The translations under genes were made by a program, and so were the position numbers. A stretch of 64,000 bases of DNA from Malaya genurostris (taxonomy: Eukaryota > Arthropoda > Insecta > Diptera > Culicidae): the NCBI RefSeq assembly GCF_030247185.1, contig NC_080572.1, forward strand, positions 175,736,866-175,800,865, in the 5' to 3' direction. The notes beneath the pieces were generated by a model that worked only from the letters and a program-made list of their open reading frames with translations, did not search any database and was not told the origin of the DNA. Positions 1 to 11,316 of this stretch are shown piece after piece (the stretch's first letter is position 1; each line of letters begins with the position of its first letter).

Positions 1-1711
1 TCGTTGTCCGCCAACCCACTGTCGGTCTCTTGCATACAATGTAGAAGTTTTAACCTTTTGACCTCTTGAGTTAGAAAAACATTGTGCGAGGTTGGGAATC
101 GAATCCAGTTAATAAACTTAACACTATCGAGTCAATACCAAGTTGAGTTGTTTTGGAATTATGGGATAAAATGCACAGAAAATATGAAAATAAGTGCATC
201 AACTTTGCTCGGAGATGGCTGAACTAATTTTCACAAATTAGATTCAAGGTCTTATGGTCCCATAGAAAATACTTGAGTTTCATTCTGATTCGACTTCCGG
301 TTTCGGAATTACAGAGTGAATTGATAAGAGTGTTGAACATTTCCAGCAGTTGTTCAGAGCAGTAATGCAAAACACGTAAAAATGAGTTTGCTAGGGGCTC
401 AAATCAGTTCCTTCCATCTTTTGTACTGAAAATTGAAGAGCAATCACGTTCCCACAAACTTATTTGTACTTATCGTTATGGATAATCATATTGATTCAAT
501 TTCCTCTAGCTGTCAATGTTCTCAAGAAAATTAATTTCAAGTTAACTTTCTTATAGCTTATATCAACTGCTACGTAAACGAACATCTAATAATTTGTTAT
601 TAACTTTGGCCATCAAAATGTATATAAAAGTTCCCGGATTTCATTTTACTTTGGAAATTCGTTACCTTTACCAAATCGAAATGTTCGACTCGCGCATCCC
701 AGCAGCAACATTTTCGCGGTAACACAATCATGAACGGTATATAATGATAGGAAATAAAGTAAATCTTCTAAAGAGGGTATTGATACTGTCTTGACTATCA
801 AGCAGAAGCGGCTGAAATCGCGGTAGAAAAAAATGGTCGGAAAATACAACGCCATTGACAGGATTCCATGAATATTGAATAAAAATAATCGATTTTGTTT
901 ACCACGAAGCATGCAGAGATCTCAGTCAAAAATCTGCTGTAAATATTTTTGCGGTAAACGAATGTCGTTTTAGCATTTGACACTAATAAAAACCCGGTTA
1001 CCCATTTGTTGGCGAAGTGTAACTCGTGATTATAATTGCATTCCTTTTCAAATATTTAGCTACTTGTTGACACTACTTCGAAAGAAAACCATTAAAATGA
1101 AAGGCTTTCACAACTCCGGTCATTTTCATGTTTCAGCAAAAGTTCCTTGAACTGGAATTAAAATATCATTTACTGAGTTTCCGTAGTGCTTCTATGAAAA
1201 TAATAAGAGAACAACATATTCAATTTCACGCGATAAATCTGAAGCATGGAACACGATTAGATTCTTAGTACTAAACGCGGGAGGATATGAAATGGCCTAT
1301 TGATAAACACTTCAGGGCGTGAGCGGATAAAGCGAAATGGTTTCACCATTAGCAAATTACCATTTCCTCTTAGCGTAGCAGTCAGTTATAAGAATTCACG
1401 TATATTTATGATAAGAGAGCTTCTTCCATTATAATACTATGTACTTATTTTCTATTCTAGCGTACACAATTTTCCATGGCTTTTGGAAATTTCTTTCGTT
1501 CCTCACGGCTCAATCATTTGGGAATGTCTCGAATTATATGCATCTATCGAGACATAAATCTATGATGATGAAATGCAAAAATATTTGAAAGCAGCATACA
1601 CTTTGTATAGGTAAGTTAAAACATTTAAATCTACCTTTGGGAAAGTTCTTACTTTCAAGAATCAAGCTTTTCAATTTCTCACTAAAAGGTGGAGAGCTTA
1701 AAGTATTCACA
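1..1711. other. AT-rich non-coding DNA, no gene seen
   Basis: No coding region, RNA gene or bounded transposon can be supported here. Around 200-330 there is a degraded piece of the dispersed repeat seen elsewhere in the window, with wording such as 'gagatggctga' and 'ttccggtttcggaattacag'. The short open frames at 646-983 have no recognisable domain. Confidence 0.6.
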
Positions 1712-2670
1712 CACGGAACGACCGAAATTAGCTCTGCGCCTAATTCGTTTTACTGTTTTTGAATTAGTTGTTTTTAACAACAAAATTACTAGAATAAGTA
1801 ATAAATTATTTAAAATTCAAAATTTGCTTAGCTGAGAAAAGTTTCTGTTTTTAGAGAATGTGATTAGTTGGCAAATATTCCGAACACAAACCACCAAACT
1901 TTCAATCCAACACGAAATTTTTATTACCAATTAATTCTGTGGTTGAAATCATAAAAATTGACGCTGTCTGTCACCATAACTGCTTAAGGACAACACAAAG
2001 AAAACAAAAATGAAATTAGTTTTATTGACAAGTTTATTAGTCAAAAACTCATGAGTACTGTATATCTAAAAATGCCTTAAACTGTAAGTGGAAATTGTGT
2101 TTTTTTTTTGGAACTGTGAAGTGAGTGTCGTGTGCTGCACTCTAATTGTATATGCCAAACGAAATTCGTTGTATCTTCCAACTTGACAATATTGCAGCTG
2201 GTTATGGTTTATCAGCAGAAAGCTGCATCGAAACAAAACGAAATGTAAGTTTTCTTCTGTTCACAATACAGTTTCGGATCTAGAAGATATTAGCCATCAA
2301 AGTTTGCGTAGAATACCTGTAGTGGGCGGTTACTTTTCTCTGTAGCTCCTTGTTGTTTTTGATTTTTTATTGTATTATATAAATTATTGTTACTAAAATC
2401 AACTGTCGACATAAGTTCAAATAAAAAAATGGTCGATATCAATAACGACTTTAGTGATTACAATTAGTTGTAATCACTAAAACTAATACCAAAATCAACA
2501 AATATTATTGCTAAAATAGATTAATAATATCAATTGGAATCAACAAAAATATTATTGAATTTAGGTACACCTTCTGTTGAAGTCAACCATTCATATTTGT
2601 TGAAAACAATATTTTATTGTGCTAAGTCAACTAAAAAAATAAGTTGAATGAAAATGGAGTGTGTCTTAGC
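1712..2670 (-). mobile_element. Truncated TIR element (CACGGAACGACCG family)
   Basis: The left edge is a terminal repeat beginning CACGGAACGACCGAAATTAG. The same terminus occurs inverted at the right ends of the copies at 13794-16716 and 49237-49901. Interior words such as 'gttgttaaaatcaac' and 'tagttgaat' are shared with those copies in reverse orientation. The opposite terminus is not recognisable, so this copy is truncated or decayed on its right and the end coordinate is approximate. No transposase is present; it looks like a non-autonomous DNA transposon. Confidence 0.6.
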
Positions 2671-3233
2671 TAAGAAATGACAGCACGTCGAATTGGTGGA
2701 TTTAACAAAAGAATTTGCCATTTCAACTATGGTTCTTGCATTTTTAAAGGAATAAGAGTTAGCAAATCCAAATTAGCAATATTAGGAATTTTTTAGTTGA
2801 ATATATAAAATTCACAAGTAACATAAATTCAAATATGAAACAATTTATAAGAACGTAATTCGCCAAATAATTGGACTTAGAGAAGTCTTATTTAATTTTA
2901 ATTACTTAAATTTGTACTAATTATACTCAGCCACTCATGCAGACGCGCAAAAGTAAATGTTTCTACCTTTCAAATTATATTACAATGCTTGAATCATAAA
3001 CTGTAAAAATTTAAAAGCTCAATAAACTGTAAAAAATTTAAAACCTCGAGGATATCGGTCCCAGAGCACGTAAATCTGCACAGGAATGGATGGACAGTTG
3101 TTTCACAAATTGAAACTTTGTCCTTTTTACGTCGTCGTTTGTTATTTTTGTTGATTTACTACTAATAGTACTAGGTTCTCCTTATAGCGAAATGTATTTG
3201 GGAATACAGAGTGCGACATTGAAACAAAAACCT

Positions 3234-4102
3234 TTTTTAATCCACCTAGTGGTGTAATGATGCCTTTTTCATATTACTTTTGTTTTTTATCACTCGAAGA
3301 TTCTGTCAAGATTTTCTTTTTCAAACTTGAATAAAATCAAAAAAATTCTTTGGTGTAAACTACCATCACCTTTTCAATTTGTAAACAGTTATTTCAAGTT
3401 AATATAAATTTAAATGTGGCAAAACTGCACGCTATACAAAATTTAACAAAGCACGCTAGGTGGGTGCGCTTTTTTCTTCTTCCGTATTAGCACGTACCGA
3501 TACGCACCGATATTGCATCATTTTGTATAACAGTTTGAAAGTTTTGATACTCATTGCCCTATAATTGCTTTAATTTGGATCATGATTTGTGAAAATCGGG
3601 TTAACCGGAAACCAGGCACTAGTAGTCCCAAAGTAGATTTATATATCCAACAACTAACAAGATCTGCCAACTAGATGAATTTACTAGTGAATTTTATAAA
3701 AATGTGCATCTCGTACCGCCATCGCTTGTGAAAAAATACTCACGAAATTGAAAATTTTTACTAATCGCACTGTAATACCGGAACCGGAAGTCGGATCTGG
3801 ATCAACTTTTCGGAGACTTTACAAAGAATTTCGAGGCCTTTCATTTGCATCTTAGTTTGTAAAATTGGGTTAAGAAATTTCCGAGAAAATTGAATGCGCA
3901 TTTTCTCATTGATTTGCACATATTGCCTTGTAACTCCGGAACCGGAGGTCGGATCGAGATAAAATTCAATAGCGATCTATGGGACCATAACACCTTTAGT
4001 TTAAATCTTAGTTTGTAATAATCGGTCATGCCATTTCTGAGAAGAGTGAATTTTTTTTTTGGTGCATATCACTCTGTAATTCCGGAATCGGAAATAGAAT
4101 CG
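3234..4102 (+). repeat. Dispersed mosquito repeat, 'TTTAATCCACCTAG' type
   Basis: It starts with 'tttaatccacctagtggtg', a phrase that recurs near 18548, 21126, 42670, 54245, 54484 and 55107. It continues into diverged units of the kind 'ggaaccggaagtcggatc' (3781-3797, 3940-3956, 4080 onward). No protein is encoded. The end is approximate because it runs into a microsatellite. Confidence 0.55.
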
Positions 4103-4207
4103 GGATGATAGAAAGAGATAGAGAGGAAAGAAAGAAAGAGAGAGATAGTGAGATAGATAGATAGATAGATAGATACATAGAGAGAGAGAGAGAGGGGGGG
4201 GGAGAGA
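4103..4207. repeat. GATA/GA microsatellite
   Basis: Uninterrupted GATA runs (about 4149-4177) are followed by GA and then a poly-G tract. The Ser/Leu-rich and Ile/Tyr-rich open frames across it are artefacts of the repeat. Confidence 0.9.
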
Positions 4208-5769
4208 TTTGCTGAATTCGTCGAGCCGAATGGTATATGACAAAAAGATAAATACACCAAACCTTTTTATTTTCAATTCGTACGGTTTCACTTGAAAACA
4301 AATTATTTTTTGAAAATTCTCGGGTGATTCTGACCCAGACCATCACCGATGTTGGTTTCTGTTGGTCGTCAACATATCGGCATAGATTCGTGATTTGTCT
4401 GACTACCAAACTCAGTCGTTTTGCTTATTTGCAACTGATGTAGGCAAAAGAGTTTCTCATTCGTGAGCTCAATATTCTCCAGATTGCCTTCCGCGACCCT
4501 CCCCTTTGTTCTTTTTAACTTTTTTTTCTTGTTTTTGGCTTACCGTAAGATCTTGAGCCTTCTAGATCTAGTAGGACTTGATCTGAAGTTTATCTTCACC
4601 ACAGTACCTCGGCTCCCACCATCCCGTTTTTTTTGTACCTAACGGCTTTAACTAAACAACAAATTGATAACAGAAAAATCGATAACATTTCGTACTACCA
4701 TCCTAATGCTAATTTTGGTATGCCGAACTCGGGCATTTAAAATATTCTATCCCACGAGACGGGGATAGAGCAATGAATTTGATTTTTAACCTTGAAAAAA
4801 GTTTTTCTGATCCAAGAGGTGGAAACTGTTTAAACATAGTAATTTCGTATAAGAGTATTATTTCTGTAAGTATTGCTCAATCTATGATGCAAGATTAGAC
4901 ACCACAGCATACAAGATTCTAAAGTTTTTCTAGCACTAAAAGATTTATTGCATGCAATATCAGATACAAGGTATTAGATGATGTTTGCACTGAACAGAAG
5001 TATGACCGTCATATCGAAAGCACATCTTTCCGTAATGGAGTACAGAATAATCCCTAGAACGCTCTCAAAATGAAGGTAAAAGGGAATTTTGACGTAATTC
5101 AAAAAAATGTTCTATAAAAAATTAAATGTTTCATAGTAATTTCATTGACCAAATTCAAATATTATATAAGAAACCGATATATAAATATTGTAGAAGCTTC
5201 TTTACAAAAGGTTTTGGAATGAAATTGTACCGATGATTAGTTTTAGAGACATTTTAATTTTGGGGTTCAAATGTACCCCACGAAAGTGTGTAAGTATGGT
5301 AACAGAGGTATTTTGGTCCACCTAACAAACTTTATGAATTTAACCGATGTTTGAAGCTAATCACATTAAATTATCTATTGCGGAAGGGGTTTTCAAAGAT
5401 ATTTAAACATTAGGTGGATATTTTAACAAAGTGGACCAACATAAATTAACAATCCTAAAGTGGGCAAAAATATCTCTGTTATCCTATAGAAAAAATCGAA
5501 CGCGTCCTAGAGTTAATTATACAATGGCAACTAAAGAAGTGTCACACTAGAAGCGAGGAAATCGATACCTGATGTCTTGGAAATATATGACACATTGTTT
5601 ACATCTCCTAAAAGTAAACACTAAGCATATTATCCAAAACTGTGGAATACACCCATCACTGTTTTTGCACAGAGAATACATACCGCCTCAAATTAACACC
5701 AGACAAAATGATGCCAACGTGCTATAATGCAAAAGAAAATTTAGGCAAATAGCACGAAATTTTATTACA
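4208..5769. other. AT-rich non-coding DNA, no gene seen
   Basis: No open frame with recognisable similarity, no terminal inverted repeat and no RNA gene was found. A short T-rich stretch lies near 4508-4530. Confidence 0.5.
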
Positions 5770-6945
5770 CTATTTTTGTTTTCCATTTTCGTACGAATCA
5801 AAAATTGTGGTTCAGTTCGCTTTCACATCTCATCCAAGTCAGTCGATAAAACAAAACCGCTTACGTTCGGGACGGAAGAAACCAAGTACAGTATTATGTA
5901 GTGAACAATAGAACGACCTCGACATGAGTGAACCAAACGAACAAAAGCTACCGCCGGTACGAAAGAACTTATTGACTTCAAGCAGTGCAAAATTCGACCT
6001 TCGATACGAGAACTTGAAGGTTTGCTTAGGGAGCAAATGCATCTTGACATTAAATGTGTGCATTTACTTCAATGCAATAAGACAAATAATGTTGTTTACA
6101 TCCAGTTTTATAAAGAATCGGATGCAATTCAATTCGCAAAAGACAATAGCAATGTGCACTATGTGGAGCAAGAAAACATTAAGTACAACATTCCAGTATA
6201 CATGGCAGATAGTGCTATAGAAGTGCGTGTGAATGATCTTCCCTCAAGTGTCATCGATCCTTATATTCGCAAAACTATGTCTCAATACGGAAAGTTTCTC
6301 TCTATCGGAAAAGAAAAGTGGAAGAACTTTTTCCCCGGTATTCCAAAGAAGAACCCTCTTATGTGACATTCGGTCAGGATACAAGAATCCCGTGCAAATC
6401 ACTTGTTACCTATGACAATCAGATGGTCACATGTCAATGTTGCCAAAAAGCTGTTCACTACGGTAAGCCATGTGATAAACTGGACACGGAGACAACTACA
6501 CCAAAGGACAACGGTGCTTTCTTCACACCAACCCCAAACAATCCCAGTACACCTATGACAGTCACCAACAACAATGGCATCCCCTCCAACGAAACCATCA
6601 GTATCCCCTATAGAACAAAGTACACCAGTTGCAGTAAACAACTAACCCTCCAACCAACCAGCAACTGCAACCAATGTACAACAAGGCGCATCTACAGCAA
6701 CTAGCAACGAACTCAAGACGGAAATCAACAACAGATGCGGCAATGGATGACGAGACGAGCCACGAACAAAGTGCCCCTCAATCCTCGCAGGAGGGAAATG
6801 GAAGCTCCTCTCCCCTAGGGAAAGGGTGACAACAAGATCCAACACAAAAAAATATTTTTTTGAAAAATCGACTCAATTGGCCTCGTGAAGCTTGTACGCA
6901 AATAGGCCTGAATAAAAATATCTTTTAAATAAAAAAATAATAATT
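5770..6945 (+). mobile_element. Non-LTR element carrying ORF1 only
   Basis: A retrotransposed unit with a 5' leader (about 5770-5923), a gag-like ORF1 (5924 onward) and a short 3' UTR. It ends in an AATAAA-type signal and an A-rich tail near 6910-6945. Where a LINE would continue into endonuclease and reverse transcriptase there is only tail, so the copy is either an internally deleted LINE or a naturally ORF1-only element. A fragment of the same ORF1 recurs at 58960-59108. Outer boundaries are approximate because I could not fix a target-site duplication. Confidence 0.65.
5924..6704 (+). pseudogene. Gag-like ORF1 of a LINE, frameshifted
   Basis: The product would be the RNA-binding ORF1 protein of a mosquito non-LTR retrotransposon. 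Reading starts at ATG 5924 (MSEPNEQKLPPVRKN), moves to a second frame near 6020 that includes IPVYMADSAIEVRVNDLPSS and a KWKNFFPGIP motif, then moves to a third frame near 6330 (SYVTFGQDTRIPCKSLVTYD). A CX2CX4HX4C zinc knuckle (CQCCQKAVHYGKPC) follows and the tail is Thr/Pro/Asn-rich. The order, a linker domain with 'NNFPGxP'-type motif and then a CCHC knuckle, is that of gag-like proteins of mosquito LINEs. At least two frameshifts make it inactive. Confidence 0.7.
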
Positions 6946-7765
6946 ATGGTTTTTGTTGGAACTTTTGTGAAGTCACTAATCAAGTTTTCATGAACAGGAC
7001 CACACAACTATTGTTGAAATCACCGCTAAAATGTGTTTTGAATATTTGGGCAGTTGTTTTTTTTTGTGTGTGTTTCATTTAAGGGCCGTCCCTTAAAGTT
7101 TTTTTTCTTAGTATTTTCTTATAGTAAACCATTTCAAGAATGTTCTGTGAAATTTTCAAGACTATTGGAACGAAACTCTGGAAGTTACGGGCATTTCTCA
7201 ATTTCTATCTCATTCTGCGAAGAAACAAGAGCTTGGCGCATAGGCCTAAGATTTCTATTTCGATTGACTTCAAAACTTGACAAAACATTCTTGAAATGTT
7301 TTTTTATAACAAACTACAAAAGAAGAAATATGGTTTTTTGAAAATGTTAGAACCTACGGTGTCCCTAGAGTAATACATTGTTTCCTTCGATTTTAAAGAC
7401 AAAAAAATTTAAACGCGTTTTTCTCGAAAGAAGGTTTTGAAAGCCCGTGTCAAAAACTACTGCACCATTTTTTCGAATTTTGCATACACTTTCTACACGT
7501 AAAATACCAGATCCCAACACTTTCCTTTTCGTTGATTGTTACTTTGGGGAGGTTTTACAGCTACCAAAGGACGAAATTTTTCGTGAAAATTTGCACTGAG
7601 ATACAAATGCGAAGAAAAAGAAGAATTTCTATGAAATTGTCTCTCGTACGAGTTGAACAGCGCAAAAACTAAATCCAAAAATGATCCATAAAACTTTGTA
7701 TAGCTAACAATGTTAACGTCCGATTGCAAATATAGCGTTTTGGATTACGAAGAGACCTTATAAAG
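6946..7765. other. AT-rich non-coding DNA, no gene seen
   Basis: It contains a diverged dispersed repeat (7070-7490, with 'tttcaagactattggaacgaaactctggaag') but nothing with coding or RNA character. Confidence 0.5.
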
Positions 7766-9060
7766 ACTGTCCCAGAAAGTATGGACGTAACCAAAAAACC
7801 GCTGCCATTTCGCAATGGTTCAGAATCTGTCAATTTTTATGGCTGCGTCCTGTTGTTTACACTCTTCGCTAACCACTTGTGCAGTTGTTTATTCGTTTTC
7901 ATTAATTTGTTTCGAAATGCGTGGACTTTCAGCAGTACAACGTCGAAAAATTGTGTACAAATGGTGCACAGAACGCGGACTGTCACTGAGAAAGATAGCA
8001 AAAATGGAAGGAGTAAGTGAAAAAGCCGTTCGAAATGCAATCAGGAAGTTCGATGAGGATAACACCTTTGAGGATAAACCGAAAACGGGTCGAAAAAAAA
8101 GTCCTGCTAACCCTCAGTTGGATAAACGTATACTGAAGGCGTTCGAGCAAAAGAAGGAGCTTTCGGTTCGGGATGTGGCCAAAAAAGTAAGCACTTCGAA
8201 GTCAAATGTTCTTCGTGCTAAAGAACTTTGAATCTTCGAACCTATAAGAAGCAGAAACAACCAAAACGTAGTCCGAAACACGAAGCATCGATCAGGCCGA
8301 GGGTTCGAAAGCTGTACAATACGATTCTTGCTGTAAATTTGAACTGCATAATCATGAACGACGAAACCTACGAGAAACTCGATTACAAATCCATGCCGGG
8401 ACCACAATATTATACGGTGCGAGGAGGGCAAGTGTTAAACCAGTCCGAGATATCGATTGAAGTCGAAAAATTTGGTAAGAAAGCTATGGTCTGGCAAGCA
8501 ATTTGTAGCTGCGATAAGATTTCGAAACCCTTCATCACCACTGCTTCAATGAACAGCGAAATATACATCAAGGAATGTTTACAAAAACGACTTCTACCCA
8601 TGATTCGAAACTACAAGGATCCTGTTGTCTTCTGGTTAGATCTTGCTTCTTGCCACTACTCGAAATCAACGGTAGAATGGTATACTACCAAAAATGTCAC
8701 TTTCGTCCCAAAAGATATGAATCCACCAAATTAGCCACAACTTCGACCAATTGAGGAACTTTGGGTATTTACGAAAGCACATTTTAGAAAACATGTATCG
8801 GCAGCCGAAACCATTCAACAGTTCGAAAAAGATTGGAAAAAGGTGTCAAAATATGTCGCCAAGAAGTCTGTACGGAATTTAATGAGGAACGTTCGCAAGA
8901 AGGTGCGCCAGCTAGTCTACAATAGCTAAGTAGCAAATGTTGAGAATAATATTCTGTTGTTGTAGTCTAAAATTATCAGTATATCGAATAAAATTTGAAT
9001 ATGAATAAGATTTGAATTTGAATAGTGAAATCAAAGTGCGTCCATACTTTCTGGGACAGT
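7766..9060 (+). mobile_element. DD37E mariner-like (ITmD37E) transposon
   Basis: Two identical 22-bp terminal inverted repeats bound the element; each begins ACTGTCCCAGAAAGTATGGA, at 7766-7787 and inverted at 9039-9060. Between them lies one transposase gene on the plus strand, broken by a frameshift and a stop. Length, single gene and TIR length fit the IS630-Tc1-mariner superfamily. The 37-residue spacing of the last two catalytic residues places it in the mosquito DD37E group. Confidence 0.88.
7917..8929 (+). pseudogene. DD37E transposase, inactive
   Basis: ATG 7917 starts MRGLSAVQRRKIVYKW, an N-terminal helix-turn-helix region, with a second region near KKELSVRDVAKKVSTSKSN. The frame ends at TGA 8229-8231, and coding resumes one frame over from about 8228 (KQKQPKRSPKHEASIRPRVR). 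Catalytic residues visible are D in IIMNDETY, D in FWLDLASCHYS and E in LRPIEELW. Exactly 37 codon positions separate the last two, counting the in-frame TAG at 8732-8734. After that stop the frame continues cleanly to KKVRQLVYNS and TAA 8927-8929. One frameshift plus one nonsense codon suggests a relatively young inactive copy. Confidence 0.85.
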
Positions 9061-9528
9061 ATTTATTTGCGTCTAGTTCTATCAAAATCGCCATTTTTGA
9101 AATGTTCGCATATTTGTTCTGTACACACATGCAGACACATACAAACAATGGCTCAGTTCGTCGAACTAAATCGATAAGTATATGAAATTGAAATTGGTAT
9201 ACGGACTCGGAAATTCTAAGCTTTGAGCGAATTTAAAAAACGGCATTACTAAACAAAGATAGTAGGCGATGTTTGTTAGCGATACCAACCGGAATGTTTC
9301 TTTTCAACACTAAACTAGTTTACGATAGTTCAGTATGAATTTACTGAAACAAAGACATAAATATATCATTAGCGACAGGCAGAAAACGATTAAATCAATT
9401 ACGTGCTTGCTCCGAAACCATGCGAGTCCATCGTTTCGTTTATTTTTTACGTTTCCTTCCTAAGTACCCACTTCAGATGACAGCATCAAAGAACACATCG
9501 CTCGCAGAATGTCAAGATGTGTTGGTAA
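9061..9528. other. Region upstream of the MLH3-like gene
   Basis: Non-coding, with a remnant of the 'gctcagttcgtcga' repeat end at 9150-9185. No clear TATA box was identified. The open frames here (plus 9420-9635, minus 9486-9695) overlap the first MLH3-like exon in other frames and show no family resemblance. Confidence 0.4.
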
Positions 9529-9594
9529 ATAAAACTATCAGTCACTCCCGGCAACGTGTTATGTTTACTTTTATCCCTGCTTTGGGGCTCGTCC

Positions 9595-9627
9595 ATGGAA
9601 TCATTGTCCAAAATTGTTATCGCATTG
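9595..9627 (+). CDS. MLH3: MLH3-like gene, exon 1 (N-terminus)
   Basis: First supported coding exon of a MutL-homologue gene; MLH3 partners MLH1 in meiotic crossover resolution and mismatch repair in the nucleus. ATG 9595 has a good context (tccATGg) and gives MESLSKIVIAL, followed by a perfect donor GTAAGT at 9628. Joined in phase 0 to exon 2, it reads ...IVIALLKNSLDA, which aligns without gaps to the 'V.EL..NS(I/L)DA' helix of MutL proteins. The residue aligned with the catalytic glutamate (E29 of E. coli MutL) is Ala10. The same frame is open back to a TAA at 9526-9528, and that stretch (IKLSVTPGNV...) resembles the usual 'MIK.LS' start but has no ATG. The true start is therefore uncertain, or has been lost. 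Confidence 0.65.
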
Positions 9628-9742
9628 GTAAGTAAGAGCACATTCGCGAACCCTAAAAAATGAATTACAGCACGTAAAGCGAGAAGCTTCGCCATCGTTT
9701 ACGACATCAATTCTGTGACAAATTTCTCATTTTTTACAAAAG

Positions 9743-9870
9743 CTGAAAAACTCCCTCGATGCAAACAGTTCCTCCATTGCGATTCGCTTGTGCTTAGAAT
9801 TGTGTTGGCTACAGGTACTGGATGACGGCGATGGAATCAGTCAAAAGGAGCTCCACAGCATCGGAAGCTG
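9743..9870 (+). CDS. MLH3: MLH3-like gene, exon 2
   Basis: Acceptor after a pyrimidine tract (ttttttacaaaag) and donor GTAAGA at 9871; 128 nt, ending in phase 2. It encodes residues 12-54 and holds the Mg/ATP-binding NSLDA motif (residues 14-18) and the DxGxG motif as DDGDG (residues 38-42), followed by ISQKELHSIGS. These are conserved GHKL ATPase motifs of MutL proteins. The preceding intron is 115 bp (9628-9742) and the following one 70 bp (9871-9940), both normal for dipterans. Confidence 0.8.
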
Positions 9871-9940
9871 GTAAGAGGCATTATCCGTCTGTTTTATTTC
9901 TATGAAATATCCCATAAATATATTCCCTCCGGTGCGACAG

Positions 9941-10363
9941 CTGCCTGCTAAACATTGACTTCAAGAAGAAGAAACAAACGAAACAATTTGCCCAGCTAAC
10001 CAGCTCATCCCTGACCGATATAATAGGCAAGTGCGAGGAGGTTCTGATTGAATCGCTGGACGGACAAGCAAGGGACAGTAAATCCCACTCGAGACTGTTC
10101 AAACAATCTATCCGAGTTAACGAGGGATCACAGCGCAATTTCGACTTCGTTTCACAGTATCACTACGCACGAAAAACTCGAGGCACAACGGTCACGTTGA
10201 AAAACATTTTCTGGGAAGAACCGGAACGGCAACGTTATCTTTCGATCAATAAGGACTACCGCCAGCTACTGAAGGATCTGCGTGTGCTGGCACTAATCCA
10301 TTACGATCGGTCATTTGCGCTGCAGGATTTGAGCTCCTCGGAGGTGGTATTCAAAAGCAAAAG
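9941..10363 (+). CDS. MLH3: MLH3-like gene, exon 3
   Basis: 423 nt, residues 54-195, bounded by acceptor GCGACAG and donor GTAAAT at 10364. The segment SLTDIIGKCEEVLIESLDG aligns with the 'SLASI.....V.I.S' strand of MutL ATPases. RLFKQSIRV and then GTTVTLKNIFWEEPERQRYL (residues 135-154) match the highly conserved GTTV..NLF...P.R motif. The run before SLTDI, where GFRGEAL should be, reads FAQLTSSS, so the ATP-lid signature is missing. The exon ends two bases into an Arg codon that exon 4 completes exactly. Confidence 0.85.
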
Positions 10364-10373
10364 GTAAATATAG

Positions 10374-11314
10374 AATGGTTTGCAACGGCTTTTCAAGTGG
10401 GTGAAATTTGTAGCCCCGTGTAGTAACGACGAAGGATTTGCTTTACCGAATGGGACAATCACATATCATATATATGAAACAAAAGGGGGTCCAAGAACCG
10501 GAGCTTTTTTCTGACTACCGTACAGTGTCAGATATGGGAAGCAAGCTTCAGGTTATACAGGATTTGTATGTGGGAGTGGTCATTGAGTTGCATATCATCC
10601 CAGGAATGTATTGCATAACTCATTAAACTCTCCTGGAATAGGAACAAAGTTTAATCTATACGGGAAATTGTTCAATTACAAAAAAGAGTAAAAGTTTGTC
10701 ATCTCCGCTTGTTTGTAGGAAAGCGGTGAGACTACCTTGGTTTATTAACGTTGAGAGCAAATACCCCCTGCCTTATGGAACATAACAATTTCACTTTCTA
10801 TATATTTATGGTTTCAATTAGGATATACACAAAAAAAACAATTAAGCTGGTGAATATAACGTTGGTAAAATACGTTTGTTGCGGTTTACAATTTAGAAGA
10901 CAATTGACAATGCGAATTATTAATAGTAATATACCTCTTTTTGGTTTTAATTAAAAATTATATAAGATGAATTGACTAAAATCATTATTATTTAAATGCA
11001 AATTAAATGTTATAATTAACTATTATCTTTAAAATATGTACAACGGAGATTAACTAAAAACTATAGCTAAAGTCAACGAACACCAAAAGAACACTTTTTT
11101 AACCTAGCTATTGGTGTAATAATATTTTTTCATGTGTTCATGTAATTGAAATGATATATATGCGAAACAAAGTATAATTTAACCAAAGAACTGTTTACTA
11201 ATGTTACTGCTAAAAACTTAATAATGCATAGATGATTAGAAGTCTGTAAACGGAGTAGTATAAAACCTTGCTCTACTTGAAATATTAACGGAAAACAGTC
11301 GTCATCGAATGAAA
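10374..11314. other. Intronic AT-rich DNA, nothing recognised
   Basis: No transposon boundary or coding segment is clear. Near 11090-11150 there is a decayed version of the 'cctagyggtgtaatgat' repeat start. Confidence 0.45.
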
Positions 11315-11316
11315 TA

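Noticed and set aside
9420..9695. Plus and minus open frames over MLH3-like exon 1 as separate small genes
   Set aside because: They overlap the exon in other frames. The exon's own frame gives a gapless match to the MutL helix, while these show no family resemblance.
9671..9742. An upstream extension of exon 2 in frame with NSLDA
   Set aside because: That frame contains a TGA before the motif, whereas joining exon 1 through the 115-bp intron gives a better alignment and consensus splice sites.
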